Of a stretch of 64,000 nucleotides of DNA, positions 13,522 through 25,249 are shown piece by piece. The first letter of the stretch is position 1, and each line of letters begins with the position of its first letter. The notes under the pieces were generated by a model that saw only the letters and a list, made by a program, of their open reading frames with translations, did no database searches and was not told where the DNA came from. Location: assembly GCA_900660155.1 (NCBI GenBank), contig CABFPE010000097.1, positions 773,003 through 837,002 on the forward strand, written 5' to 3'. Both the position numbers and the translations under genes were made by a program. Source of the stretch: Hofstenia miamia (taxonomy: Eukaryota > Xenacoelomorpha > Acoela > Hofsteniidae).

Positions 13522-13524
<3 letters not shown>
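13000..13524 (-). mobile_element. Short Tc1-like transposon with both inverted ends
   Basis: Terminal inverted repeats share the core CATAATAGTTCGGACTAAT: direct at about 13010-13028, inverted at about 13496-13514. The outer bases are CAACCTTGG on the left and CAGCCTTGT (inverted) on the right. The right end is followed by TA, the Tc1/mariner target, while the left flank reads TG. At about 525 bp the element is far shorter than a full Tc1 (about 1.3-1.6 kb), so most of the transposase has been lost and it could move only with help from elsewhere. Confidence 0.75.
13060..13265 (-). pseudogene. Tc1-like transposase, N-terminal DNA-binding segment
   Basis: The minus strand encodes SRSKPGHPSKPKDRFQ, then LTSKQLKVDWIDEYF and STINRLLKKFRLHG. 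This follows the Tc1 paired-like N-terminus: a GRP-type basic linker, a helix-turn-helix with T-S-x-x-L, then V/I-S-x-x-T-V/I-x-R-x-L. Only this domain remains between the two inverted repeats; the DDE catalytic part is absent. It may be an internally deleted derivative. Confidence 0.6.

Positions 13525-13556
<32 letters not shown>
13525..13556. repeat. (TA)n microsatellite
   Basis: Starts at the TA target base pair on the right of the short Tc1-like element, so the insertion site or its duplicated TA may have seeded or joined the tract. Confidence 0.9.
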
Positions 13557-13561
<5 letters not shown>

Positions 13562-15210
13562 GAAGTAATGATGTCATTATTTAAAGATTTATAATGTAAT
13601 TTAACAATTTTTTACGAGGAATATTTGCATTTATAATCGTGGATTAGCAAACGCTATATTAGTTCTTCAACAATTTCAATTTTTGAACATTATTCCCAAA
13701 AGACTTTCTATAAGTCAATTGGAGTCGAAAGATAATCTTAAGAAGTATCTTACTACTAGAAAATACAAAATATAACAATCTATATATTTTTTACAGATTA
13801 AGAAGATCTTATTATTATTCTAGAAAGTGATTTTGTAAACAGAAGTACGAACATACGCTTAGAAATCTAAATTCCTCATTTTGGAGTCAGTGGTTGGCCC
13901 TATTACTATAAGCATTACTTTTAGGAAACACATCTATATGTTTGAATTTTTGAACTACTTTATGCAAGCCTGTTAAGAAATGCTGAAGGCCTTTTGTTTG
14001 ATCAATTCTATGGGTGGGGCCCGCTCATACAATGATGAGCATCTGTGTTAAAACTTATTCTTGTACTTAAAGTACTTGAATATACGAATTTTTGCAAAAA
14101 TATTCAACTTCTTTCAATGGATAGTGTTCAGATAATGAGGCGGTCTATGAGCATTAGAACAACAACTATCCTGAGACAGAGTCGGGTTGCGAATTTACTT
14201 CGAAAATAAAAGAAGAGACTTTTCGCTATCTTGTGATGTTTTCAGATTTGAAATAGTTCGTGAGTTATAAACATTTAAAATTCATTTGAAAAATTCCCAG
14301 CAGAACTAGGATTGATATTAAACAATGTACATTAATTTTGAACGAATTAATTATTAAATTGTGTTGTAAGAGGAAACACATTGCCTCTTTGATAGTACTT
14401 CCGATTTCTTGTCACAGATGTTTTCATTTATCACAAAGATAGCTGGCATAAATGTCTAAACCATCATTTTAAGCTGTATATCCGAATAAATTAATTAATA
14501 CAGTTCTTGGTTTATTACAACCAATACTGATAATGAACAAATATCAACTTTCTGAAAATTGTTTGATAAAAACGGTTTAATTTTTTTTTAAAGTTTAAGA
14601 AACACTTGAAACACGTTTTTGCTACCGATATATAAAGTTTTAATTGTGCTACATTCAGATTTTTGCTAATTAATTCTAAATAGTCCTATATGGAGGTTGT
14701 TAGTGCATCATCAGTTACAAAATGTTTTGTTAACTGCCTAGGTATTTTTGGATGCGTTGCAATCGCTTCCAACTCTTATCAAGTGTGTATAAAGTAGACT
14801 ACATGTCAAATTTTTACTGACAACATTCATATAAAACGCGTTCTTTGTTTCGTCTGAATATATGCTTTGTTTAAAACTGCGTTAGTGTTTTACAAACTAT
14901 TGTATCTTTAATTATTGGAATTTCATTCCTAAGACATGAAATGCAATTATCGTCTCCTTTAAAGCGATATCAGAAACCACCTGTACACATTCCTTCAAGC
15001 GAACTTCCCCTTATCTATTCAAATTTCGACTACAGTTTTTCCATAAATTTATTCCCGACCTTTCATATATTTCATTTTAGAATGACACAGTCAATTTAAA
15101 AATTTCTTTTGTGATGTGTAAATATTCTCGGATCAAAGTATTTTACAACAGGCATTGTAAATTATCAATTTACTTAGAGGTTACTTTTTGGTAATTATAT
15201 TATTTGCATT

Positions 15211-15303
15211 CATATACATATCTATATCTATATATATCTATATATATATATATATATATATATGTAATTATATAAATATATATATAGTATATATATATAT
15301 ATA
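15211..15303. repeat. Compound TA/TC-rich microsatellite
   Basis: Long run of TA dinucleotides with a few CT and AA interruptions. Confidence 0.85.
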
Positions 15304-16437
15304 ATGCAATAGGTAGTAAATGTTAAAATAACTACAGACAGCAGCAGAAGTAAACATAAGTTGAAATCTAAACCCTCTAGATATTATAGAAGCAGAGAAA
15401 TTGATAGATTTTACATTGAATAATTCATTTGTACATATACCACATTTATGAATACATTAATAGATATATAGTGCACAAAAAATATTTTGTGTTCCTAGGA
15501 GTATTTTATAATTTAGATTTTATGTATGTATATATATATTAGGATGTGGACTATTTACAACATAGTAAAAATTTTAAGTTTTTAGTTTTGTAAGAATGTG
15601 AGAAAAAATAATGCATAATAGCTACTTTTAATGTAAGTGTATGATTGCAAAGCGATGGAGGATCAAATAAATTTGGTCTACACCAGTATACAATTGGCTG
15701 GAATATGTTTGAGTTCATTTAACGAGGTTAATAGAAATATGTAATAATATAATTGGTGCATATTGAACGTATTTGAGTGCTGTTCTTGGAAATATTTATG
15801 AAACTAAAAAAAATCATTTAGAGCAAAAAATACATGACATTGAAAACTGAATGCCTACATATGTAGACAAGTGGACGGATGAGGGTTAAGTAGAAGTGGA
15901 AAGGATATATAGATGTTTGGGGTTGTTTATAAGAAGCTTGATATAAGTTAGGTTCTATTGTATTAATTAGGTTTGCAAAATTAGGTTTGGGTTTGAGGTA
16001 AACCCAAACATTTGGATAAATTGGTTTTGCTTCAGATTTGAACTAATTGGGCGTGTGTTGAATCTGGGTCCGATTTCTAGTTCCAGTTTCATCGTTTATG
16101 GAGCTAAGCTGTTTAAGTACGTGAACCTTAGCCATGGAGTTATTGAAATGATTTTGTCCGATATAGCAAGTGTTAACCCTGCAATAAAACAGATAAATCA
16201 TAGATGTTAACATCACACTCTAGATAGAATCCTACGGATATTCACTGCAAGTATCGCTGACTTGGCAATTACCAAATGGAAAAGAAATCGTAAGAAAAGT
16301 TGAGGGGAGATGTGATTACATGGAATTTAGTAATTTTTACCAGTTTTTAAATGCCCTTTTCTTTTTCTTAAAGGAAATTAAAGAAACAAATTTCAAGCCA
16401 GTCTTATATCAAACCTATGTTGTTAGCATATATAATA

Positions 16438-16439
<2 letters not shown>

Positions 16440-16479
<40 letters not shown>
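16440..16479. repeat. (TA)n microsatellite
   Basis: Near-perfect TA dinucleotide run. Confidence 0.9.
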
Positions 16480-16481
<2 letters not shown>

Positions 16482-17617
16482 AGAATTTATATTATTCAGA
16501 AATTGGAAGCTTCTCTTACGAAATGTGAAACACTTTGCTGTTCAAAAATGTAGTTGTAAATAATTAATTGGACTGAATTTATTAATAATAAATTAAAAGA
16601 TTTCCAATTACAATGTTTAACTATTTATGCATGATTCTTAAACTTAGTAATCGCTTTACCAGAATATCTTGGATTCAATAATGACAGTTGACTGTTGGCA
16701 AGCAAAGAAATTTGACACTGCTATTTATCTCTCTTTAACCCACTTAGATCCAAGCTCTTTTGCAATATTCTGAGTATGTTGACGCGTTGTTATTAATTAT
16801 AGAAGATTGCATTTTAAAATTTTGACAACTGTATTTATTTTTACACTAAAATTAAGAAAATTCATCTATATGAGCAAGCATCTAGTTTTCGCATCAGTAA
16901 GCTTGTGGTTCAATCAATAGAACATTAAAACTATTGCTTATCATCATTTAGCAACGGTTTTAATTTACATGTTCGGAACATATTGCATTAATAAATTAAT
17001 CGAAAATCTTAATTAATCAATTAAATGTGTGGCATTTTGTCCACGCATAATTAATATATTAATATATAAATATTTAAAGATATAAATATATCAATTGATT
17101 TAATAACGTTTGGAATATATTTGCGGAAACAAATACTTGCACTATGCTACACTCTATTATATATTAATATTGCATAAACTAAAATAAGTTTGATTACTAA
17201 GTCCTCACATATCTTATTGTGGGCAGTTCCCATTGCGCATTTCTTTTTTTTAAATTGTGGTTGAATATTTCTGTTTCAATATGGCAGCTAAAATGTTCTT
17301 ATATTCTAACATCAAAATTTCACATATTTATAGTTTGTTACATCCATCATAATTATACTTTGCAGACGATAGATGACACTGCTAAGTATTCTAAAATTCG
17401 ATCTATTTGATTAAGTAAATTATTATTTATAAGCACTAGCTTTATACAGGAGGATGTTAATTTTGCAACGAATCTTAAGTCTTAACTTAATAAGTGATTG
17501 GTGGTTTTTAATTTATAATAACTTCCGCTATATAATAATTTTGGCATTATTTGATATTCCTTCGTTATTATGATTTTTTATAGTTTTAATTTTAGATATT
17601 ATCTCTTTTAGAATTTG

Positions 17618-17618
<1 letters not shown>

Positions 17619-17675
<57 letters not shown>
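17619..17675. repeat. (TA)n microsatellite
   Basis: One of the longest uninterrupted TA runs in the window. Confidence 0.9.
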
Positions 17676-17676
<1 letters not shown>

Positions 17677-18828
17677 ATGCAATCTGTGATAGACATTGTG
17701 AAATGGCAAAGCAGTTTAAAATCAATTAACATTAAGACTAGCACAACAGCATCAGCTGTTTCTACCAGATGGAATCAATCTGAACTTTATTTATTGTATG
17801 TGTAGCACACTTTATGCCTGGGAATTGTATGTCAAACAACAGTTTGCGCGTTAGTTGCGGGCGCGTGACAAATTCCCGTCAGTAATGTTTATGGTAGATT
17901 TCGAATTTAGTTAATTTCGCTTTTATATTTTAAAATCGATATATAAATTACCAATTTTGTTTTAATAAGTTATTGAAGCAGTAGACATGAAAAAGACACA
18001 TTTTATGATAAATAAATCGTTCAAAGCATTAAAACAACAACAGTCATGGTGGAAACCGTAATATTTTATGAACAATATATTAGATGCAGAGATGTGTAAT
18101 TAGAAGAGATTTTTTGTGTAGACATTTATTCAGTGAGGAAATATTGAGGTGAAGGATGAATAATGCTTATCCCAAGATCGTGACACATGAACCATGTAAT
18201 ATGTTATTTTTGCCATAAACCCATTTAGAACAAAACTCCAGCTTCTGATCAATTTCATATGCAAAAGGATTCTTATTTCTAATAAACAACATCGTCTTTC
18301 GTTAGTATGTTCTAGAAAAATATATAGTATATGGAATTCTGGTGGGGTTTGCAGAACCCTCATTTGCCCCGTCCATTGAGAGCAAACTCCTAAGGTCTTT
18401 CAGATGTAAAGTTATTACAACTAACTTTCTTTTTATTATTGCGAACTAAAAATGCGAAATACATATCAAACGTTTGCAAACAGATACTAAGTTATTTCCT
18501 CACTAGATGGCGTTCAAACATATAATAGGAAATACATTTGTTAAAATGCGAATTCAGTATTGACACTAATAATAGTAATAATAACTTACACTAATTTGCA
18601 ATCAGAAATCATTTACTCTCTGCTTTTAATGACAGATGTGAATTAATATATTCATATTTATCGCATACAATAAGGTCTGAAGACGCAAGTGGGTATAAGA
18701 ATGGAATCCTAGAAGATATAAATGTACATATGGTTTCCAAATGCACCTCAACACTATGATTTTTATTTTTACAATTTTTTTTGTAAGCAAGCCTTTGCAG
18801 CTGGCTATTATATAGTTGTGAAATCTAA

Positions 18829-19952
18829 CACTAGAAGGACCAAATGGGTCAATTGACTCTTTTATAAAAATCTTTGCAATTTTAATAAGTAAATTTTCTA
18901 TTTTTGTATTTTTGTAAGTACTAATTCTGTACACAACGTAAAGCTTTGAAGTAATGCTTAAAGAATTTTTATATGTACTTATACTAAAAGAACAAGGTGG
19001 GTAATTTGACTCAAACTATCTTTAAATTTCTAAGGAATGCATTTATTTATTGTTTGAAAAGTATTTTTTATTTAAAATTATTGTAGAAATAAAAAGCTTT
19101 TAGTTTTGAAACAAATAATGACAACCTTTCTCTTAGACTTAATGAACTCACCGTATATGTAGAGAACTATATCTACATGAAATAACAAACTATAACTGAT
19201 ATGTAGTTCACTTGTTGGCTTAATGAACTTCATGTAATGTTCCACTTTTGCTGAGGCTAATTTCTCTAATTTGGTACTATATATTTACCTTAGTAACTTT
19301 TTCTGCTTTTTGTGTGTTTGTGTTCATGCTATCACTTGTATGCACGACAAATAAGTTAGCACATTTTTTATGCACTTTCATGCTTTCATGTATTGAATAC
19401 ACTGTTGCCAAGCAAATTTGTAAAGAATTTACTACAAAGTATCAATTCTGCAGTTTATTGTATTGAGGAATAGAAATGTGCGACATATTCTTTAATCAGA
19501 ATTACATTTTTTATTTCATTTTGATATGAACAGAACGCCAAAGCAGTTACCCTTTATTACTTAGTAAGTTGATTCACATCAGAAAGATCCCTATGAAAAT
19601 TATTAAGTTTTTGCTTATCTCTATAATTTCTTCATATTTAATTCTAAATTTACAACTAAAATTCGTTTAGCTTCTGCCTTTTCAGTTAATTTGAATTAAG
19701 TAAATAAAATTCATGCATTGTCTTTAATGTAAGGATTATTTAACTTAGGAATTAATTAGTGAGAAGAATTTCCACCTTAGCTACAAGTTTATTTTTGAAT
19801 GGTTGGAGATGAAACGCTAGTAGTGCGTCACAACATTATATTGATTTTTTAGTTTTTGATGGATACTTTGTGAACATATATCTTAAAATAGTGGGGATGG
19901 TCAATTGACCCACTATTATCTTTCTAGTAGTAAAATTTTGGCCCTTCTAATG
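18829..19952. mobile_element. piggyBac-like (possible) element defined by end motifs
   Basis: The left end reads CACTAGAAGGACCAAATG followed by GGTCAATTGAC (18829-18857). The right end, inverted, reads CATTAGAAGGGCC, then after an insertion GGGTCAATTGACC (19898-19952). A third, weaker copy (CTAAAAGAACAAGGTGGGTA, from about 18984) lies just inside the left end. C-x-C/T-TAGAAGG plus a GGGTCAATTGACC palindrome resembles termini of piggyBac-type elements. The flanks, CTAA on the left and TTGA on the right, are decayed versions of the expected TTAA. No transposase is visible in the roughly 1.1 kb inside, so it would be a non-autonomous copy. Confidence 0.42.
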
Positions 19953-20088
19953 TTGAGGATAAAAACAGTGTCATATTTAATTATATTTGAAAATTTTTAG
20001 GTGATTACGATAATTGATTGTCTAATATCATTGTTCATGCCCTCATAATAAAATGTTGTATAGAATTTATTATCAACATCATGTTTAG

Positions 20089-20381
20089 GAATTTCTGTTG
20101 TTGGTGTGTTTGGTTTATACGCTGGTCCTCAATGTCTCATAACCAGTCTGAGACTGAAAAAACCCATTTGTAAGTACATAAGAAGTAACCATGTTGCATT
20201 AGCATTGTGCGCAATAGGCGTTACCATAGTAGCGGTGTTCATTTTTGTAGCAGTAGTAGAGATCAAAATGCGCTGTTCAGTTCCATGTAATAAGTCGTCT
20301 CATAAGCACACCTTGATTAAAAGTGAAGAGATTGCGCTCAAAGTAAGAACAGAAGACGCCAAATCTTCTCAACAATTATAA
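20089..20381 (+). CDS. Possible 3'-terminal exon of a membrane protein
   Basis: An open frame of about 97 codons follows a plausible splice acceptor (ATGTTTAG, AG at 20087-20088) and ends at a TAA at 20379-20381. It encodes a basic stretch, one strongly hydrophobic segment of roughly 22 residues (from about VALALCAIGV to FVAVVEI), then a Lys/Ser/Glu-rich hydrophilic tail. Amino-acid composition is more balanced than the AT-driven frames around it. I do not recognise the family. No upstream exon was identified, and it may be a chance frame next to the piggyBac-like fragment. Confidence 0.33.
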
Positions 20382-20389
20382 TCTATGCA

Positions 20390-21900
20390 GTTTTGTAATT
20401 TATACAAGAATATAGTTAGTTGAATATTTCCGGTGTGTTTACAACTCTTTGTATGAAATTGATTGTAAAATTCGTAATTCGTTTTAAATTATTTACCTTT
20501 TCATGCTATAATTTGATGATAGATATATTTTTTATAAAAAAATGTTGATGTCAGAGGATTGCTAAGAGATATTTTTAGCAACATTCTTCAAGAGTTGATA
20601 GAAGTTAGAACTACATATAAATACAACATATAAGAAACCTGTTATTCTTGTAAATTAATCAAAAACACAGAAATATGAAATAGGGAATGCAGACTCAGCA
20701 ATAAGTCTGCAATGACAGCAATGGGTTTAGTAAAAAACCTAAATTAATAATTCATTCCACCTCAGTTACGTATTCCCATAACACACAACTCTCCATGTGT
20801 AACCTAAGCAATTTTTTTTCACAAGAGGTGCAGTTGTATGTCTGCCTTTAAATATGAATTTCTCAAATCAGAAACTCTTTTGCTCTTCCTTTGCTGTTCG
20901 CCGTTTTCAAGTGCCTATTTCATGGTTTTTATCGTGCGAAATACTGCTTTCTCTAAAGATAAATTCAGTTTTGCAAATAAAACTCAAAGTAAATAGTGTC
21001 TGTTCAAATATTTATTGAGACAACTACCTGCTCAGACAGTTAATGAACAGTCGGTTTTTTGTGTTTTCATGTTGATACCTATTACTAAAGAACGTTTTCG
21101 TACCATATCCTGTGAAAAATTTCAGCCACTTGAAGGTAATGTTATTTTTATACATCTATACATTTTACATATTTGAAATTCAATTGGACGCTTCAGCAAG
21201 TGATATTGCTTTTCTTATTAACAATAATATCAATATCATGAAATTCTTTTTGACATGTTCTAGGGTTGCACCCATGCGGGTACATGGTCTTGTAAGTGGC
21301 CGTTTATGAACTCAGCCTTATAACCGTACTATATGTTGTTTAACTAATTAGCTTGGCACAACAAGAAAGCCTACTAATGTGTTATGATCAATGCATACTT
21401 CAGCTGTCATGATAATCAGCATGAAAGTCAGAGACTAAATCAAGAACTTTTCTTGACATAACTGGGAAGTTAATTTTATAGTGATAACGTTAAAATACTT
21501 AAAATTAATAATTTACTAGAAATAGAGTTGTAATTATTGCAATAGAAAACTACATTGCATATATGTCCTAGTAAGAATAGTAAAATACATTCATTCAATT
21601 CAAAAGTTATGGAACGTCTACAGAAGTTAACAACGTACGTTCAAAACCACGATGTTTTTATCAATGTGAAATCAAAAGAAGAAAACTGAAGTTGACCAAA
21701 TATGTGTATAATATCAAGAATTCCCGCCCTAGTATATTATACATTAAGCATTATATTTGCTTAAAAATATGCGCTCAATATTAATTTCACCCGTTACTTT
21801 AATCTGTTGAGTTTCATCCAAGCATTTCAGTTTGCTATATTTAGTTGCATTGTATATTTTCGTTACCAATTAAAAAAAATCCAACTTTATTTAGGATAGC
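20390..21900. other. Gene-poor AT-rich DNA
   Basis: No credible coding frame or repeat boundary is visible. Confidence 0.5.
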
Positions 21901-21904
21901 AAAA

Positions 21905-22040
21905 TTATAAATGCTAATGACTACCGTGACCAAACACGGACTGGGACCAAAATTAACTCTTCGGGAACTTGACTGAATGGGACTGGGAACAAAAAATTTT
22001 TCTGACGGAACCAAATATAACTGGTCCTGCACACCTCTAA
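21905..22040 (-). mobile_element. hAT-like terminal fragment
   Basis: The minus strand begins (from about 22038) with TTAGAGGTGTGCAGGACC and continues as a GGTCCCAGTCC-rich sequence. Ends starting near C/TAGAGGTGTGCA are common on hAT-type non-autonomous elements. I find neither the opposite end nor a target duplication, so the boundary at 21905 is approximate and the call is tentative. Confidence 0.3.
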
Positions 22041-23870
22041 TGGAGGAGGTAATTCTTATAATCAATAATGCAATTGAAACAAATGGCCATAAAAATAAAT
22101 ATCTTTAGAAGAGACAAATTATCACGCTACAATCACAGCCTGTATGCATGGCCTATGCACATATTGTTGAAGCCCGTGCCCGTACGCTATTGTTCGTGCC
22201 CTACCTTAAGCGATGTGAATAAAAAAATTGACCAAATGCTAGTTGTACATTCGATTCGATCTTATGTATATGAAAATTTTTCTTAGTTTCAGAATAGATA
22301 AAATCCTTGAAATAATATGTAAATATTGCGCATCAACATCAAATATAATTTGCAGAAATGTTGTGTATATCGAAAATTGACAGAAATTCAAATTTGGATT
22401 GTCTTTCTTAATTTTTAATTTGCAAGAAAGGACATAATATATTTCTAATCACATTATAATTTAGTCAGTGGATGTTCATCATGATTCAAAATTAAATTCT
22501 CAAAAAATACTATTTGAAGTCCATGAACTTTGTAACTTTGATTCTTCAATGTTTGTTCTTGTTTCCATTATGCAGACTGTTCCCTTGGGAACCATCACAA
22601 AGTCACTGGTTTGCGCAGTACTTACGTCACAAGGCTGTTAGCTTAATCCAATTAATGATTATAATGGAATTCATGCATTTTTTATCAGTCTAGATGTACA
22701 GTTTGCAGCTTGTACAATATATGGGTGCATATTTCGCTGGTCATTCTTTGGCATGCTCTCATATTCATTAAATGTTGTGTCAACTTCAATAGCAAGTTCT
22801 TTACAAATTTTGAAAACCAATCATTTCGATTTTGCATAGTAGATTTTTTGCATTTCTTTGGTGGTATACTATATGATTGAAGCTCCCAAGCCCATTTTCT
22901 AATGATAGTGTCACCACAGATATATGAAGAAAACTACTAAAATGAGTTGGAACTATTGGAAAGATCACTGGGCAAAGTTAGGTTAGATTTTGTAAAATTC
23001 AGATTTACTCCCATGCATGTACATTAATTTTCTTGATTTGCCTACCCAAGATGCAAAAGTATATGTCATTCAAGTGTAGGGCACTCAATAACATTTTCTA
23101 ATATATCCTATGAATATTTCGTTAAATTGAGGGTTGATTCCATAAAATTGTAATAAAATTCATTAAAATTAGCTCATTTAAAAATTTGCAGCTTTTAATG
23201 AATAAACTGAAATAATGCAGATTTTCTAAAATGAATACTGAAAAATGCTCTGTAGCAATGTAGATTTTTGAAGGTTTCTTAGCAAAAGTAAAGTTAATGA
23301 TGCACATATCTTATGTTTAGTAGTTATTGTTTAGATTGAAGCTGATGAAAATTTTAACCATTAACTTTAATTAGAGTTTGAGTGCGTGTTTGTTTTTTAA
23401 ATATCTGTGCTCTAATTTGATTTACTGAAAAAAATTCAAATGATGCATACCATGACAATGTTCTCGAAGTGGTCCTAAAATATCTCAAATTAATTAGAAT
23501 TGGATATTTGTCTTGAATTTGCGCATTTGATACAACAATTTGCTAAGCAAAAATATCTGCTGACTTTATTTCGGCATTTTTAAAAATCAGCTTCCAAGAT
23601 TAAATTTTTGGCATACAACAATAATTAATTGGAAATTTATCTAGTCAAAAAGTTCGCCATTGTGTAAGAAATTTTTCCATGAAAATATAAAAATGTCTAA
23701 TCAATTCCTGATTCCCTTATTAGTTTAAAAAAGTAATGTCACTTAACAGGTTAATTTCAAGGTGTCAGTGGTAATGATGTAATTTAGTGGCTCAAAAAGG
23801 CTACTTTCATACCTTTATTTTACCATGATTATTCATAATATCCTTCAAATTTACATTTTAATGTTTTATT
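22041..23870. other. Gene-poor AT-rich DNA
   Basis: Nothing beyond short AT-driven frames is seen here. Confidence 0.5.
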
Positions 23871-23879
23871 TTACAGCCC

Positions 23880-24025
23880 AATAAACAAAGAAGTATAATA
23901 AGCAGCTTTATATAAATATGACACTTATATAGTCACTAGACCTGCAAATAAATATCTCACCAAGGAAATGCTGCACAAAAAATTTGTAAAGTGCATAATT
24001 AAAGAGAAGAATTAATAGAACCCAA
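23880..24025 (-). repeat. Retroelement boundary block, diverged copy
   Basis: Contains the block's signature in the usual order read on the plus strand: a TATATAAAT/TATATAG stretch, a CAAATAAA-type spacer and ATGCTGCACAAAAAAT. It is the outermost copy, with no adjoining pol or env sequence that I recognise. The hAT MITE sits immediately beyond its right edge. Confidence 0.45.
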
Positions 24026-24033
24026 ATAAAGAC

Positions 24034-24275
24034 CAGGGGCGTACCCAGTATTTTCTGACGGGAGGACATGATTGTTATTCCCCAATGCGGGGCGAACGCC
24101 AGGGAAAATTTTTGAAAATATTGAGAAAATAGACCCTAAAAAATGCTTTTTACGATCCTAGATTTTAAATTTTTCAATTTTTTACGAAAAATTTTTTGAT
24201 TTATCCAGTCAAAATTAAATTTGGAAACTTGACGGGGGGGACATTCCACCATGTCCCCCCCTGGGTACGCAACTG
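24034..24275. mobile_element. hAT MITE, 242 bp, with 8-bp target duplication
   Basis: The left terminus is CAGGGGCGTACCCAG (24034-24048). The right terminus, inverted, is CAGTTGCGTACCCAG (24261-24275), matching at 13 of 15 positions. The element is flanked by perfect 8-bp direct repeats ATAAAGAC (24026-24033 and 24276-24283). An 8-bp target duplication with CAGGGG-type ends is the hallmark of hAT transposons. No coding capacity is present, so it is a non-autonomous miniature element. The intact duplication and matching termini suggest a fairly recent insertion. Confidence 0.88.
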
Positions 24276-24283
24276 ATAAAGAC

Positions 24284-25100
24284 TACTGTTTCTTAGAGAA
24301 GGATATAGAGAAAATTGACTGAGTAAGAATTAGATAAAGGAGAAGATAGACCACGAGAAGGTCTATTCTTTGTTACAGCAGTAGAAATATTCTTATGAAA
24401 ATAGAAAATTTGACGGAGAATTCTTATGACGAAATGGGAATAAAGAATTGTTGTTCAAAATATATAAATGTTACTAAAACACATGCATAAATGAAGAAAA
24501 ACATGAACTTAAATAAAGGATAACATCAAAAATCTGATATATATATATATAATGACAAATTTGACGTTCCGGTTTTCCCAAACATTAATGGAGTCAACAT
24601 ATGTTGTCTTAAAACTAAAAAATCGAAGATATAACGCTGTGTCGATAAAATGAACATTGATGCACAAAATTATTGGAGATATTGATAGCTGGAATTTGCG
24701 ACATAAAGAAGGAATTGTCTTATTTGGGATAAGATTTGTAAGAAAAAATTAGGTCTGTAAAAGAAGCTGTTTCAAGAATACCACGAAGATGATCGCACTG
24801 ATAATATGAATCAGTAAAATTTATTATTGGTTTGGGAAAAGACGTAGGACTTATATAATTATAATACGCAAAATGACTATTTAAGTCAATACATTTAATT
24901 TAGTTAGATACATTTTTTTTTAAAACTCGAAATTTATGTGTGGTGTTGTTAAAAAATGCGTAGAATTGCACATAACAGTGTTTCCTAGAATTAGAATATA
25001 AATTTCTTTATAACTAACAATAGAAAGTTTCATTTCATCAATATATATATATATATATATATATATGAACACAATGCAATATTAAGCAATATTAATAAAT
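24284..25100. other. Unassigned AT-rich DNA between fossil copies
   Basis: Includes a short TA tract at 24538-24552 and a (TA)n tract at 25037-25066. I see no gene. Confidence 0.5.
25037..25066. repeat. (TA)n microsatellite
   Basis: Uninterrupted TA run just before a retroelement boundary block. Confidence 0.9.
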
Positions 25101-25104
25101 GTAG

Positions 25105-25245
25105 CAATAAGTTTTTATTAAAAACAAATACAATGATTAAATGATAATGCAATACTTATATAGGTATAGCTTTTTACTTAGCCTTTGGATCAAGTAAATA
25201 AAACCAAATAAACCATTGCTGTATCATTTACAAATTGTGTACAGT
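25105..25245 (-). repeat. Retroelement boundary block
   Basis: Member of the block family (compare 27800, 27975, 31565, 35605, 42325). Read on the plus strand it runs TTATTAAAAACAAATACAA, a TATATAGG stretch, GCCTTTGGATCAAGTAAA, then AAACCAAATAAACCATTGCTG. On the coding (minus) strand it lies directly after the pol part of the adjoining fossil, so it is probably an LTR or a 3' terminal region. The TATATA and AATAAA-like strings in it fit promoter and poly(A) roles, but that is inference. Confidence 0.6.
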
Positions 25246-25249
25246 ATAA

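Larger units (their letters stand above)
13557..18828. other. Gene-poor AT-rich DNA with microsatellites
   Basis: Contains TA tracts at about 15211-15303, 16440-16479 and 17619-17675. Open frames that cross the tracts encode only Tyr-Ile runs. I recognise no gene, RNA or element terminus here. Confidence 0.55.

Noticed and set aside
16320-17725. Frames with Tyr-Ile runs at 16320-16553 and 17528-17725
   Set aside because: The runs are translated (TA)n microsatellites; no protein-like sequence surrounds them.
19248-19466. Hydrophobic 72-residue frame
   Set aside because: It lies inside the piggyBac-like fragment, has AT-driven composition and no splice or family evidence.
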